A stretch of DNA of 64,000 nt from Vitellaria paradoxa (lineage: Eukaryota; Streptophyta; Magnoliopsida; Ericales; Sapotaceae). The stretch covers positions 7,293,920 to 7,357,919 of the forward strand of contig CM034241.1 of assembly GCA_019916065.1 (NCBI GenBank). The letters are read 5' to 3'. Made by a program: the position numbers and the translations under genes. The notes below the pieces were generated by a model, which had not been told where the DNA came from, made no database searches, and saw only the letters and a list, made by a program, of their open reading frames with translations. Position 1 is the first letter of the stretch. Every line of letters begins with the position of its first letter. Positions 23,069-33,115 of this stretch are shown piece by piece.

Positions 23069-23529
23069 TGTTGAAAATTTTCATATGTTGAGCATGCATT
23101 AATTAATTTTTATTTTACAAAAAATGGGTTAGAACTAAGTTAAAGATGAGAACGTACATGATAAGATCTATTTTGTTGTGATCTATATTGTTGGGCCTAT
23201 GTGGACCTAACAGGAATAATGAGGATAGACGGTTAGTACGGGCTAGTTGTTAAGCCCACTGCAGGCTTTTTGTAGGAGGGTCCAGTGAGGTTAGGGTTCA
23301 CTTTCTATATATTGGCTAAGTCCCCTCTCTTCACAATATGCAGACAGTTGTTCCCATTAATAACTGTCATATTGATTATGATAGAGAGGGAAACTAAACC
23401 CTAATAATTTTTTTGATCTTTCAGAGTTGAAGATGGAACAATTATAATCTGGTATGCTTCTGTATATTTTATTCTTATGTAATTAATATTTCAATCTTTA
23501 CATATGATTGTACAATTTTATTTCCAACA
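23069..23529 (+). repeat. 3' LTR of copia element 1
   Basis: Starts TGTTGAAA and ends TTTCCAACA; 461 bp, same length as the 5' LTR and collinear with it. Confidence 0.92.
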
Positions 23530-23607
23530 CAGAGAGAAAATTACCAAATACAACAATGACATCCCGAGAAAGGGTGAAAGCATTCTAGTAGGGGATGCAG
23601 TTGCCCA
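23530..23607. repeat. Right copy of the long direct duplication flanking copia element 1
   Basis: Starts 'cagagagaaaattaccaaat' immediately after the 3' LTR and runs to 'gatgcagttgccca'. It lacks the 10-bp stretch present in the left copy. The sequence continues as unique flank ('atgactgagggcg'). Confidence 0.85.
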
Positions 23608-23670
23608 ATGACTGAGGGCGAGATGAAAATGTTGTCCATAACAAATGAAGCATAAACCTGATGTTGCAGG

Positions 23671-24213
23671 CAGGGGCGGAGCCACATGGAGGCAGGGGCA
23701 AGTGACCCCTCTCAATTTTTAATACAAATTTACTAAAATACCTTTCTTACTATTTTAGTTTTATTTAAAAATTAAATTAATTAAAAATTAAAATATTTTG
23801 GCTTTATTAAAAATTTAAAGTTAGCTAAAAAAATTTTTAACATAAAAAAAGTTTACAAGAATTAAACTTGATATTTTTTGTAAAATAAAGTGTATCATTT
23901 CAAGACACTATTGCATATTTTTGTTCATATTATTAGTAAATTTAGCATAGAACACAATAAATTTTATAGACAATAAAATTTAATAACAATTATATTTTCT
24001 TTTTTGTAACGAGAAATATCTCTAATAAATTTCAGGTGGTTGCACCATTAACCGTGATAAGTATTTTCACTGATTAATATTTAAAAATAATTTATTCTTT
24101 CTCTAAAAATAATATCATTTTTTTTATTTTTAATCTAAAAGTAACTCGATCATTGTTTTTTTTTTTTTTAGTGCTCAGTGCCTTCCTTAGTAAAAATTCT
24201 AGATCTACCCCTG
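23671..24213. mobile_element. Small non-autonomous element with 'caggggcgga' ends
   Basis: The left end 'caggggcggagccac' and the right end 'ctagatctacccctg' (reverse complement 'caggggtagatctag') form short imperfect inverted termini around 0.5 kb of AT-rich, non-coding DNA. Flanks 'gttgcagg' and 'ttcgcaagg' may be a degraded target duplication. The terminus style is common in plant genomes; I do not assign a superfamily. Confidence 0.55.
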
Positions 24214-24344
24214 TTCGCAAGGATCCCAGGACATGTAGGATTGCTAGACAACAAGATGACAATAAAGCAGTTAATTTTGGGAAGCACCTAGATGAAGGGG
24301 TTCTGACAACTTGAAAAAACGATAGAAGAGTGGTGACAATAATT

Positions 24345-24511
24345 GCTCCGTTTGGAGTTCTCTTAAATAAAATAAAATTTTATAAAATTTTATAAATATA
24401 AATTACGAAATAATAAAATTTAAATTTTTTTACTCACTGTATAAATTACGAGACATTTATTTTTATAATTTTATTTTATTTTATATATTTTTATACAACT
24501 TCAAACACACC
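24345..24511 (-). repeat. MITE family A copy 1
   Basis: Runs from 'gctccgtttggagtt' to 'caacttcaaacacac', with inverted termini continuing as 'aataaaataaaat'. The reverse complement of 61,263-61,430 follows it base by base, including 'aaattacgaga' and 'ttttataattttattttatt'. Non-coding foldback element. Confidence 0.7.
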
Positions 24512-24927
24512 AAATATATAGAGCTATTGCGTCATACTTGGATTTTAGTTATGATGCAAGTAACTAAAGACATTTGAATATTGGAGTATAGTTGGTGTCC
24601 CAAGTATGCTGAGCATGGATGATGAAGTGCATTCAGACGACAGAGTGCGCCACGTCGAATGCCGGGTGCAAAATCCTTGGCAATGGCAAGTGAATGGATC
24701 TTATACAGACGTTCCAAAAATTAAACCAATGAAGAATTTACTGCTAGAGGCAAATCAGGCTAGAGTAAAAAAAATCACAATAAACATATCTACTTATGTT
24801 GGGTGATAAGGTGATTGTTAATTATATCCACCCATTATGGTAAGAGACAATGCCCAAGCATCAGGGGTTATGGCTTCATTTAGACAAAATTGATAATTCA
24901 ATTTAGGACTGCTCATGTTCTCTTTCA
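24512..24927. other. No gene supported; balanced-composition patch
   Basis: 24,600-24,760 has clearly more G+C than its surroundings and gives overlapping frames on both strands (24,532-24,717 minus; 24,606-24,806 plus). Neither shows a recognised domain. It could be a fragment of a host gene broken by the nearby insertions. Confidence 0.3.
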
Positions 24928-25076
24928 GGGCATTTTGATTGGTGAAAAAATAGAGTAAAAATATAAAAATTTGATATAAAAATGACATGTAATAAAATTT
25001 AATTAAAAAAAGTATAAAAAAAATTGATAAAAATTAATAAATTTTAACTAATTTTAGGTAGCCAACCAAACACCCT
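24928..25076 (+). repeat. MITE family C copy
   Basis: Starts 'gggcattttgattggtgaaa' and ends 'gccaaccaaacaccc', with an AT-rich core 'ataaaatttaattaaaaa'. The ends are inverted relative to each other (tgattggt / accaaaca-like). Best preserved of four family C copies. Confidence 0.6.
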
Positions 25077-25264
25077 CTTAATAGAATATCTTCTTCCTTC
25101 TTATATCAATATAATATTGTAATCATACTATTATTAATATCAATGTCATACGAAGTTACGATTAAAAATTCTAGCAGGGTTATATTTTTTTATTTTTTTT
25201 TCAAAAATGTAAGACTCCATTTAGTAATAAGTAATTGGTAGCTAGTTGAGATACCAACTACTAA

Positions 25265-25596
25265 GGGATCATTTGGCTTATTTTTCTATTTTTTATTTTT
25301 TTTATTTTTTTATTTTCTGTTTTGAGCTCATTTTTCATTTTGTATTTTTGAAAATAAAGAAAACAGTTTAAAATTTATTTGATTACTTGTATTTTTAAAA
25401 TTTATTTTTAAAAACTGAAAATGAATTCACACATAAAATAAAAAATAATAAAAAATCGTTTTAAGAATTTTTAACAAGAAACAAGTAAAATATTAAAATA
25501 AGAAAAATAAAGCATTTTTGTTTACTCATTTTGAGATTTTTAACACATAAAACAAAAATAAAAAATAGCAAACACAAAAATAAATCAAATGCTACC
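25265..25596 (-). repeat. MITE family D copy 1 (Tourist-like), TAA target duplication
   Basis: 332 bp bounded by TAA (25,262-25,264 and 25,597-25,599). Long imperfect inverted repeats start 'gggatcatttggcttatttt' and, on the opposite strand, 'ggtagcatttgatttatttt'. Related to 30,431-30,743 and 56,596-56,934, which are in the other orientation. The 3-bp TAA/TTA duplication fits PIF/Harbinger-derived MITEs. Confidence 0.8.
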
Positions 25597-25721
25597 TAAC
25601 TTTTTCACTTTTTCTAAAATGACTAAATTTACCTGTTAATATTTTAATTTTCTTTTAAACTTTCAAGAGCAAAAATATCAAATTAACAAAAAGTTAAAAA
25701 GTTAACTTTTTTTCTCTTTCT

Positions 25722-25877
25722 ATTTTTTTTTTTTTGAAAGCCAAAAGGTATGGCAGGGCCCCCGGACTACCATACCCATTTTTATACCATACCCATACCG
25801 GATTTGAACTAGCAAAAAACTGCAACCAACTGCAAGGGGAGCAAACCCTCCGGCCAATGCACCAGGGTCGGGGGCAC
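25722..25877 (-). repeat. tRNA-derived SINE with poly(A) tail
   Basis: On the minus strand a box A-like 'tggtgcattggccggaggg' (about 25,846-25,864) is followed by box B 'agttcaaatccgg' (25,800-25,812). A GC-richer body ends in a 13-A tail (T run at 25,722-25,735 on the plus strand). This order is diagnostic of a Pol III-derived SINE. Confidence 0.75.
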
Positions 25878-25921
25878 TTTTTTTTCCCTTTCTAAGCATA
25901 AAAAAAAACTAAATTTTTAAT

Positions 25922-26311
25922 AGTTAAATAAAAAAAATAACTTTTTTTCTCCTCAAACCAAATCTAAATTCAAAATAGCTGTTCAAACTTAATTATAGTG
26001 CACATAGATCTACAAAATAGAAGTCAAACGGTAACAAAAAAATAAAAAAATACAATAACAAAAAATTAAAAAATAAAAAAATGCAAGGCAACAACTATCA
26101 ATGGATAATAGTTAATTAAAAAAAATTAACTTTTTTTACTTCTCAAACCAAGTTTAAATTCAAAATAGCTGTTCAAACTTAATTATAGTGCACATAGATC
26201 TCCAAAATTGAAGTCAAACAGTAACAAAAAAATAAAAAAATAAAAAAATACAACAACAAAAAAAATTAAAAAATAAAAAAATTGCAAGGCAACAACTATC
26301 GATGGATAATT
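25922..26311. repeat. Tandem duplication, unit about 190 bp
   Basis: Two copies (about 25,922-26,111 and 26,112-26,311) share 'caaaatagctgttcaaactt', 'attatagtgcacatagatct', 'agaagtcaaac.gtaac', an A-rich stretch and 'gcaaggcaacaactatc.at'. The offset is 190 bp between matching points (25,971 and 26,161). Confidence 0.85.
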
Positions 26312-26713
26312 AACCGAGAGAGATCACGCAACCTCTTTAGCGATTTTTGATGCACTCACCAAAAGCATTAAAAAATTAATTAAAAAATAAAAAAAAATCA
26401 CAAACAATCACTCATCTCTTGCTTTTGATGTTGAAGAAGTTAAGGAGTGCGCTCGCCGGCCATTGACCATCTCCAAGAGAACAGATTGCCGGAACCGCCG
26501 CCGACAGTCACCAACAATTACACAGCGAGAAATGTTTTTTCATTGTATTTTTTTTAAAATTGTACCAAAATAATGTAATAATTAATAATGTTGTAACCAA
26601 CATAAATTTTATTAGATTATTTTATTTGAAATGATTAAATCAGAAAATATATATGTATATATATATATATATCTATTTCCAGTCTAATATTTTGATACAC
26701 AAAACGGGGTTGA
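26312..26713. other. 3' flank of the first host gene; no further gene seen
   Basis: 26,430-26,530 is GC-richer ('gctcgccggcc', 'ccgccgccgac') but gives no recognisable product. A (TA)n run lies at 26,648-26,672, just downstream of the gene on the minus strand. Confidence 0.4.
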
Positions 26714-27337
26714 TCACTTCCTCACCTCTTCCTGGACATCGTTTCCCACATCGAGTGTCTTTATTTTAAACCTCTCCAGCTCCTGCGACAACTCTTCAAC
26801 GGATTCATGAAGGCTCCTCGTCGACGTCGAATCAGCGTCGTTCGCTCCGGCGACGGTCGTCGGAGCATCATCGTTCAGCCGAGGGAGTTTTCCGAGCAAC
26901 TCGGATATGGCTTTGACTCGCGATTGCTTCAGCCTCTCAACGATGAAACTCTCGAGCCTCTCGTCTGTTTCGATCTCGGAGAAGAATTTCCTGAGCAGCG
27001 ATTCGCGGCTCCGAGTGTTGAGCTCCTCCATGACCTCGACCAAGATCAGAAGCAGCTCGTCTACCGCCTCCTTTTCTCCCTTGGGCGTCTTTCCCGTCGT
27101 CGGCGAGAAATGGATCTTCTCCACTTTCGAGGAAGATGGCGTGGAGGGCTCGTAGCCGACCGATTCTGAGAATCGAACTTGGATCTTTGGACGGTCAAGA
27201 TCGTGGCCAGAGATATCCATAGATTTTGTGGGATTTGGGAGTTGTAATACCTCTGGGTAGTGGAATTCTTGGGGAAACGAAGGGTTGGGATTCATTTCTT
27301 GGCTGAATATGGGTCTGTTGGGCTGAGGATCACCCAT
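26714..27337 (-). CDS. Uncharacterised plant protein, 207 aa (paralogue A)
   Basis: Single-exon frame of 207 codons, clearly GC-richer than its AT-rich surroundings with an open frame throughout, which supports a real host gene. I do not recognise the family. The N-terminal third is Pro/Ser-rich and probably disordered. Residues ~90-140 (from AVDELLLILVEVMEELNTRS to VERLKQSR) look helical and amphipathic. The C-terminus has EELSQELERFKIKTLDVG. No signal peptide, membrane segment or known catalytic motif is visible. Both helical blocks recur in the minus-strand gene at 55,082-55,516, so this is one of a pair of paralogues. The start at 27,337 is the first Met after a TATA element about 120 bp upstream; an alternative Met lies 14 codons in (MNPNPS). 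Frames on the opposite strand are composition shadows. Function not inferred. Confidence 0.8.
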   Translation of the reverse strand: MGDPQPNRPIFSQEMNPNPSFPQEFHYPEVLQLPNPTKSMDISGHDLDRPKIQVRFSESVGYEPSTPSSSKVEKIHFSPTTGKTPKGEKEAVDELLLILVEVMEELNTRSRESLLRKFFSEIETDERLESFIVERLKQSRVKAISELLGKLPRLNDDAPTTVAGANDADSTSTRSLHESVEELSQELERFKIKTLDVGNDVQEEVRK

Positions 27338-27454
27338 GATTAATTGTGTTTTGTTCTTGAAGGAAGATTGAAGTTTCAGCTACTTGGATATGTCGGTCCT
27401 GCGAATGGAGAAAGAAAAGAGATAAGAGAGAAGATGAGGCTAAAGATTGGTCTC

Positions 27455-27465
27455 TTGTTATATAC
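27455..27465 (-). promoter_or_regulatory. TATA-like element of paralogue A; W-box core further upstream
   Basis: 'tgtatataaca' on the minus strand, about 120 bp before the ATG. Further upstream, TTGACA (27,502-27,507 region) and TTGACT (about 27,519-27,524) match the W-box core bound by WRKY factors. Such short motifs are frequent by chance, so the regulatory reading is weak. Confidence 0.4.
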
Positions 27466-27558
27466 AAATATATATATATATAATAATTATATAAAATATA
27501 TCTTGACACGCAACTGTGTTGACTAATCAATCTTTCCAATTTTGAATGACTCAAAGAC

Positions 27559-27655
27559 CGTGGCTTTAATTTGGTTGGTTGAAATCATCCCCGCCAGCTC
27601 ACCCATCACGGGTTCGACCTCCCCTTCCCGGCTTAACTAACAAAAAAAAAAAAAA
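27559..27655 (+). repeat. tRNA-derived SINE with poly(A) tail
   Basis: Box A-like 'tggctttaatttggttgg' at 27,561-27,578 and box B 'ggttcgacctcc' at 27,611-27,622, then a 13-A tail at 27,642-27,655. It lies just upstream of the promoter of paralogue A. Confidence 0.75.
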
Positions 27656-27817
27656 TTAATAAATAAATAAATTGAACCAAACTGCAATCTTTCCAATCTT
27701 GACCATCGGTTGTGACTCGTGTCAATGCCAGCAACCTGCAGCAGCCATGCAGTGCCCCTGCAAGAGGACACACGACGGCAACTACCTTCTAGATAATGCA
27801 GAGATGTTTGTTTCTGC

Positions 27818-28293
27818 TTTTTGGGTGATTATATTTAATATTTATAACATTTAAATATTATACTTATCTTCTTTATTTTAAAATATTATTAATATTGACC
27901 TCTGAATAAAATTAATCATTAAAATTTAATAAATAATATTAAAATAACAAAAATTTTTTATAATTCTATTTTATCTCTTATTTTCTCATTTTTTTCCTTT
28001 TTTTTTACAAAAATTCTTAAAAATAAACAAAAAATAAGTAAAAACAAAAAATATTTGAGAATTTTTGTAAAATAAAAAAATTGACAAAATGTGAGAGAGT
28101 GAGGAGTAAAATTAATCTAAGATTTTGATTAGTTTGACATTTTGTGTTAAGTTTTAACAATTAATTTTATAGAAATTGAGTCAATATTAATAACATTTCA
28201 AAATAAGAGAGGAAAGTGTAATTTTTAAATATTATATGTATTAAATATAACTATTCAAATGTTAGAAGTAGGCTAGTGTATTTTACCCAAAAA
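27818..28293. mobile_element. Foldback element with ~240-bp inverted repeats and ~10-bp target duplication
   Basis: The left arm ('tttttgggtgattatattta', 27,818) and the reverse complement of the right arm ('tttttgggtaaaatacacta') stay alignable for about 240 bp, e.g. 'tattaatattgacctctg' against 'tattaatattgactcaat' and 'tacaaaaattcttaaa' against 'tacaaaaattctcaaa'. Almost the whole 476 bp is therefore two inverted arms. Direct repeats 'gataatgcagaga' (27,792-27,804) and 'gattatgcagaga' (28,294-28,306) flank it, with 13 extra bases on the left. Long arms and a duplication of about 9-11 bp fit a MULE-derived, non-autonomous element. Confidence 0.65.
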
Positions 28294-28533
28294 GATTATG
28301 CAGAGAGTTATTAATTATTTATAAGAAAATATTGTTGTATTTTTACCATAATTGTTTTTTATAAAATTTGAGATAAGAATAATATTTATGTAATAAAATA
28401 ATTTTTAATAAATTATTTTTTAAAAAAGTGATAAGCCGACAATCTTCTCGTTTCTTTCTACAATTTTTGCTTTTTACCTAAAAAGGAAATGCAAACTCCA
28501 TTGTCATGTGCGGGAACGCTTGTCTATTTAAAG

Positions 28534-29062
28534 CAACGGGCAGTTACGTGGCCTTATCCCCCAACCACACAGGAACTAAGAGAGATTATAGTAGGAGTGA
28601 TTCTTAATTATTTGCCTAACACGTAACTGTAAAATCAATTCATATGAATTGTCTCAAAAGATAAGAATTATAATGCTGCCGCCACATAGGAGACCGTAAG
28701 AGAAAGAGCCCAGAAGATAATATGGCATACCCTTCTCTGACCACATTTCTAGACATAACTTTGTCCTATAGCTTGTAATAAGGGAGAGACTCACAACGGA
28801 CAGTTACGTGGCCTTATCCTCCAACCACACGAGAACTAAGAGAGATTATAATAGGAGTGATTCCTAATTATTTGCCTAACACGCAACTGTTAGATCAGTT
28901 CATATAGATTGTCTCAAAAGATGAGAATTATAATATTGCCGCCACATAGGAGACCGCAAGGGAAAGAGTCCAGAAGATAATATGGCGTACCCTTCTCTGA
29001 TTTCCTAACCACATTTCTAGACATAACTTTTGTCGTATAGCTTGTAATAAGGGAGAGACTCA
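28534..29062 (+). repeat. 260-bp tandem duplication inside the LINE
   Basis: Copy 1 (28,534-28,793) and copy 2 (28,794-29,062) both start 'caacgg.cagttacgtggcc' and end 'gtaataagggagagactca', with an offset of exactly 260 bp. Copy 2 has a few extra bases near 29,001. Copy 1 still encodes ISRHNFVL-stop-LVIRERLT, the LINE motif 'IPRhxFIlWLa..eRLtT' with Trp changed to a stop, so the duplicated unit is ORF2 coding sequence. Confidence 0.85.
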
Positions 29063-29375
29063 CTACTCAAGATAAGTTAATTGCATGGGAAATGAATATA
29101 AATCCTTTTTGTGTTTTGTGTGGACATAGCAATGAAAATTTAGAGCATCTCTTTTTCCAATGCCCCTTTTTGGTTTAAGGGAGGTTATACTACAAAAATA
29201 TTTCATTACTAGGACTGCACAACCGTGGAGGGAAGAAATAGTTTGGGCCATGGGAAAATTTAGTGGAAAAAGTCTGCACAAAATAATTTGCAAGCTTGCC
29301 TGCAGCAGCAATGACCTACCACCTATAGAAAGAAAGGAATGCTAGAGCTTTCAAAGGGTTTTCTTTATCAATACC
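29035..29375 (+). pseudogene. LINE ORF2 C-terminus (zf-RVT domain)
   Basis: Plus-strand codons read LVIRERLTTQDKLIAWEMN and then CVLCGHSNENLEHLFFQCPF (ending near 29,170), the plant non-LTR zf-RVT signature (CxxC...ENxxHLFFxCxF). After a stop, the downstream motif KERNARAFKGF (about 29,332-29,364, other frame) is the usual WxxRNxRxF end. The upstream reverse transcriptase and endonuclease are absent. Confidence 0.85.
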
Positions 29376-29601
29376 CCAGCCTCAACAAGAACATTAAGCA
29401 TGAAATTAGAACTAAAGTTTTTTAGCTACTTGTCATCTCCAATGTAAATATTAGAGTTAGTAATAGTTGAGAGTTATTTTTTTATAGTTAATTGTTTTGA
29501 TACTCGGGAGTATGCCCCTAAAATAATGTAAATATTTTTCGATTAATCCAAATTCCTCTCTTAATTACCAAAAAAGAAAAAAAAAACACTTGTCTATTTA
29601 A

Positions 29602-30430
29602 TATTGTAGTACTAACACCAAAAAGTTTATTTATTTTATTTTAATTTATTTTATTTTTGAATATTTTGACAATTCAAACATTGTGTTGGGTCTTGATTTC
29701 CGCGTGTCATTATATATATACCAAATATCACATCTGAAATAATTTTTTTTAATCTTTTTAGTAGTAAAACATGATTTAATGATAAATATATATTCAAAAA
29801 ATAAATTACGAAAATCATACTTACAATTTATATTGAATTTCACTTTAGTCACTACAATTTCAATTATAATAATTAAATCCTATAGTTATTATCGAGTTCA
29901 TTTTATTTTTTCTGTTAAATTTATTAACCAAAAAAATGCGATATGTTGATAATATATAAAGGACACTTGATATTTTTTCATTAATTTTTTTAATAGTTAT
30001 TAACAAAAGGCTTAAAGCAAAACTTGCTCATAACTATAAGGGTTGTTACAGTTAAAATTATAAGGATTAAAGTGAGATTTGAGTAATTACCAAAAAAAAA
30101 ATAAAAAGTGAGATTCGGGGTAACTATAAAAGTAATTTTGGTAATTTAGCCTAAAAAAAAGGAATAGGAGAAAAAACTTTAACACGGTACTTGAAGTCAA
30201 ACACAATAAAGGTGACTTGAACCATTGGAATTGATCGTTGGTTAGATAGATTAAAGTTTGTGCCTTTATGAAATTCACGAAATCTCATCTTAAGAAGTTC
30301 AGTTTTAATTGTATCAATTAAATCTTTATACATCTAATTTGTTACAATATAATGTGGATTATTTGTGAAACTTTAATTTTTTTTGGGTGTTAAATGGTTA
30401 ATTATGATTTTTTAAGAATTAAATATATAA
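29602..30430. other. No gene seen
   Basis: AT-rich spacer. Frames at 29,646-29,852 and 30,087-30,333 (minus) are low complexity with no domain. Confidence 0.45.
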
Positions 30431-30743
30431 AGTGACATTTGGTTTACTTTTTTATTTTCTGTTTTCATTTTTTTTAAAATCTCAAAATGAAGAAACAGAA
30501 AATACTTTACTTTTATTATTTTGAATTTTTTTTATTTTAGATTAAAAACACTCAAAATGACTTTTTGTTATTTTTCATTTTATGTGTAAACATATTTTTT
30601 GTTTTTTAAAACAAATTTTAAAAATACAATCACCAAATGTGTTTTAAACTTTTTTTTTGTTTTCAAAAATATAAAATAAAAATGAGTTTAAAACAAAAAG
30701 TAAAAGATAAAAATAAAAAATAAAAAAATAAGTCAAATGAGCC
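30431..30743 (+). repeat. MITE family D copy 2
   Basis: Starts 'agtgacatttggtttac' after TAA (30,428-30,430) and ends 'aagtcaaatgagcc' before TTA (30,744-30,746). Shares the inner 'aaacagaaaatacttta' and 'ttttatgtgtaaac' with 56,596-56,934. Confidence 0.75.
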
Positions 30744-31120
30744 TTAATATTACCGTATCTCTTTTATTCCAGCTAAAATAGCAACTTATATATATATATA
30801 TATATATACATACACGCACACTTCGCGTGTGGGAGCTTTTATCAAAGTTTGGAATATGAAAAAGTGAGATCGATTATTAGATTATATGCAGTGAGTAAAA
30901 AGGAACATAAAACAATTAATTTATAATAAATATTTATATATATTTTTTTCGTTTAAAAGTTATCCACGCATGTGATCAATTGACGAAAAATGTCTGGATA
31001 CAAGTTCGAAAAAGCGCACGTAATTAAGACAAACGCGTGGACTTACAATAGAAAGCACGTATGTGGGTAGTGATCATGTGAAAATTAAAAGTGGTTGGCG
31101 TTCTTGAATATGGAAAACTA
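30744..31120. other. No gene seen; TA/CA microsatellite
   Basis: (TA)n at about 30,787-30,809 followed by ACACGCACAC. The rest is AT-rich spacer with scattered CG-containing words ('gcacgtaattaag', 'aaacgcgtgg') and no reading frame. Confidence 0.4.
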
Positions 31121-31278
31121 GAGGCGTGTTTGGTTAGTAAAAAAATAGGGTAAAAAGTATAACAAAAATAGAAAGATGTGATATAAAAGTAAAATGTAAA
31201 AAATTTTAATTAGAGAAAAATACAAAAAATAATTCAAATTAGTAAATTTTGGTGATTTTTAACAGTGCCGAACAGAAC
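31121..31278 (+). repeat. MITE family C copy
   Basis: Starts 'gaggcgtgtttggttagtaa' and ends near 'gtgccgaacagaacc'. Core 'aaaaaattttaattagag' as in the other copies. Confidence 0.5.
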
Positions 31279-31627
31279 CTAGATATTATTCTAAAATTCG
31301 CAAAGTTAATATCAACAAAGCTGAAATACTGGGGATGTCTGAGGCATCAAAGATCGCAGCAAACTCCAATTTTTCAAATTTTCTTTATACCAAATCAAAC
31401 TAAACTAAATTTTTTCCCACTAGGTGAGATCGACTTTTTTTTAAAAAATATCTGAAGTTATGAATTTGAAAAGAAACTTTCTTTATACCAAAAATTTTTA
31501 ATTTTCTTCAATCTCCTACTAAATTTTTCTAACTTTTCAAAATTCTCTCCAACTTTGTAAGAAATGCAATAAACGCTAAACAATAAAAAAAAAAAAATTG
31601 CAAAAGTTTATTTTTATTTTAGTTTTT

Positions 31628-33115
31628 TAAAGTCAACTAAATTTTTCTATTTAAAAAAAAATTATATTTAAACTTTAATTTTCCTTAAAAATTATGTACT
31701 TAAAACTTAAATTCTAAATACATGTATTTTTTACACTTTTTATATCATTTATATGATAAGAAAGCTTAAAATTTTGAATTTGAAATATATTCAACCGTTA
31801 AATTTGTTTAATGGGTAGAATTATTTTTTTTCTATCTATTTTAGTTGTCTTTTCGATCATTTCATATGAAAATATACTTTCTCACTCTTCCCATATTTTT
31901 TTGATACTTTTTCTATAAAAGTTTTTAAATTAATATTTTAAAAATGTGATAATATTTGTAATAAATAATAAAATTTTATACATTTATTAAATACTGTATG
32001 AATACATTAGTTTTTTTTGATTAGTAATTTTTATTTTTATAAGTCATTTTTCTAGTTTTTCATGTAGATTTTCTTTATAAATTTAAATTTGAATTATTTG
32101 CACGCTAAATTATATTTTTATGTCTTTAGACACAACCAGTTACTAGTTCATTTATATGGTACAACACCCACACGACGATTGTTGTGTCGAACAAGTTATT
32201 TCTTTTTATATATAAATTCAATAAGAGGAATGAGAGGAAGAATGATAATTAAGTAGAGTGGTAAGAGAAGAAAAAAAAAAAAAAAAGGAAAGAAAAGGAA
32301 GTTAGGTAAGATGCAAACGTTAAGGCCAAATCAAACTCGACGTTGTTTTTTAATCAATTAATTAATGTCGGTTGAAACATTGTTGTAGTTCAAATTTACC
32401 ATCTTGTGTCAGCTAAGATGGATTTGACATTATAGTCTCGCAGATTAATATCTTATGTAATTTCTTCTGGAAATTATCATTTCTTTTTTAATGTCATTTT
32501 TTATCAATGTTGAATAATAATAATTTGCCATCAACTTCTTCATTGTCACCCTCCGCCGGGGGGGGGGATGGCTTAATATAAACTTTATGAATGTGGTTGG
32601 AGTGAGAATTTGGTAAAGAAATAAAAAAAGGTAGAAATAAATAGGAAAAATAGAAAGAAAACGTAAAACCTTAAATATATATTTTTATATAAATAGATTA
32701 AAATATATATATATAATAAAAGATATTTATCAATAGAGTAATTTTTAAATTTTGATTTATTAAATTTTATGATTTTTGCTTTCCATTTTACATCACAATC
32801 CAAACAATAAAAGAAATTCGAATTTGCATCCCTTTTCTTTTCTTATAATAAATCCTCGTTCAAGCACAACCTAAAGGTATGTTTTTATGAAAGAACTAAA
32901 ACTGGCAAGGAAAATGGATGAAAAAACAAAATAAAATATAAAATTTTAATTGCATGATTTTGCTTATATGGATTTAAATTTTATAAAAAATAAAAGATAT
33001 TTATCAATAAATTAATTTTTAATTTTAATTTTTTAAACTCTGTATTTTTTCATATCATCTTCCATCGTAAATCGAATATTATTTTTTTGACAAATTCTTA
33101 ATTCAAAAAAATTAA
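31628..33115 (+). repeat. Duplicated segment copy 1 (partner at 58,612-60,435)
   Basis: The 1.5 kb aligns end to end with 58,612-60,435 in the same orientation. Shared landmarks: 'aactttaattttccttaaaa' type start, 'gaggaatgagaggaagaatg', 'ccaaatcaaactcgacgtt', 'cagctaagatggatttga', the G10 run (32,558-32,567), 'atggcttaatataaacttta', 'agaactaaaactggcaagg' and 'gacaaattcttaattcaaa' at the end. No gene is encoded. It lies 4.3 kb upstream of paralogue A, as its partner lies 3.1 kb upstream of paralogue B. It may be a non-autonomous element or part of an old tandem duplication. Confidence 0.85.

Larger units (their letters stand above)
16802..23529 (+). mobile_element. Ty1/copia retrotransposon, element 1 (complete but dead)
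   Basis: The element is 6.7 kb with two 461-bp LTRs, an initiator-Met primer site, a purine-rich tract, and gag, protease, integrase, reverse transcriptase and RNase H in the Ty1/copia order (integrase before RT). All coding parts are interrupted, and most of gag is missing. LTR copies differ at many positions, so the insertion is not recent. The internal region (about 5.8 kb) is longer than usual because of a 1.5-kb non-coding leader that itself contains repeat-like DNA at 17,740-17,980. Confidence 0.93.
28516..29601 (+). mobile_element. 5'-truncated L1-type LINE with target duplication
   Basis: Direct repeats 'acgcttgtctatttaa' (28,516-28,531) and 'acacttgtctatttaa' (29,586-29,601) flank the insert, and the right one is preceded by an A-rich tail (about 29,565-29,586). 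This is the classic structure of target-primed LINE insertion. The insert encodes only the ORF2 C-terminus (see 29,035-29,375). It contains a 260-bp tandem duplication at its 5' side. Confidence 0.85.

Noticed and set aside
26807..27169. Plus-strand frames of 120 and 82 codons
   Set aside because: Opposite-strand shadows of paralogue A, which has the better start context, a TATA element and a homologue.
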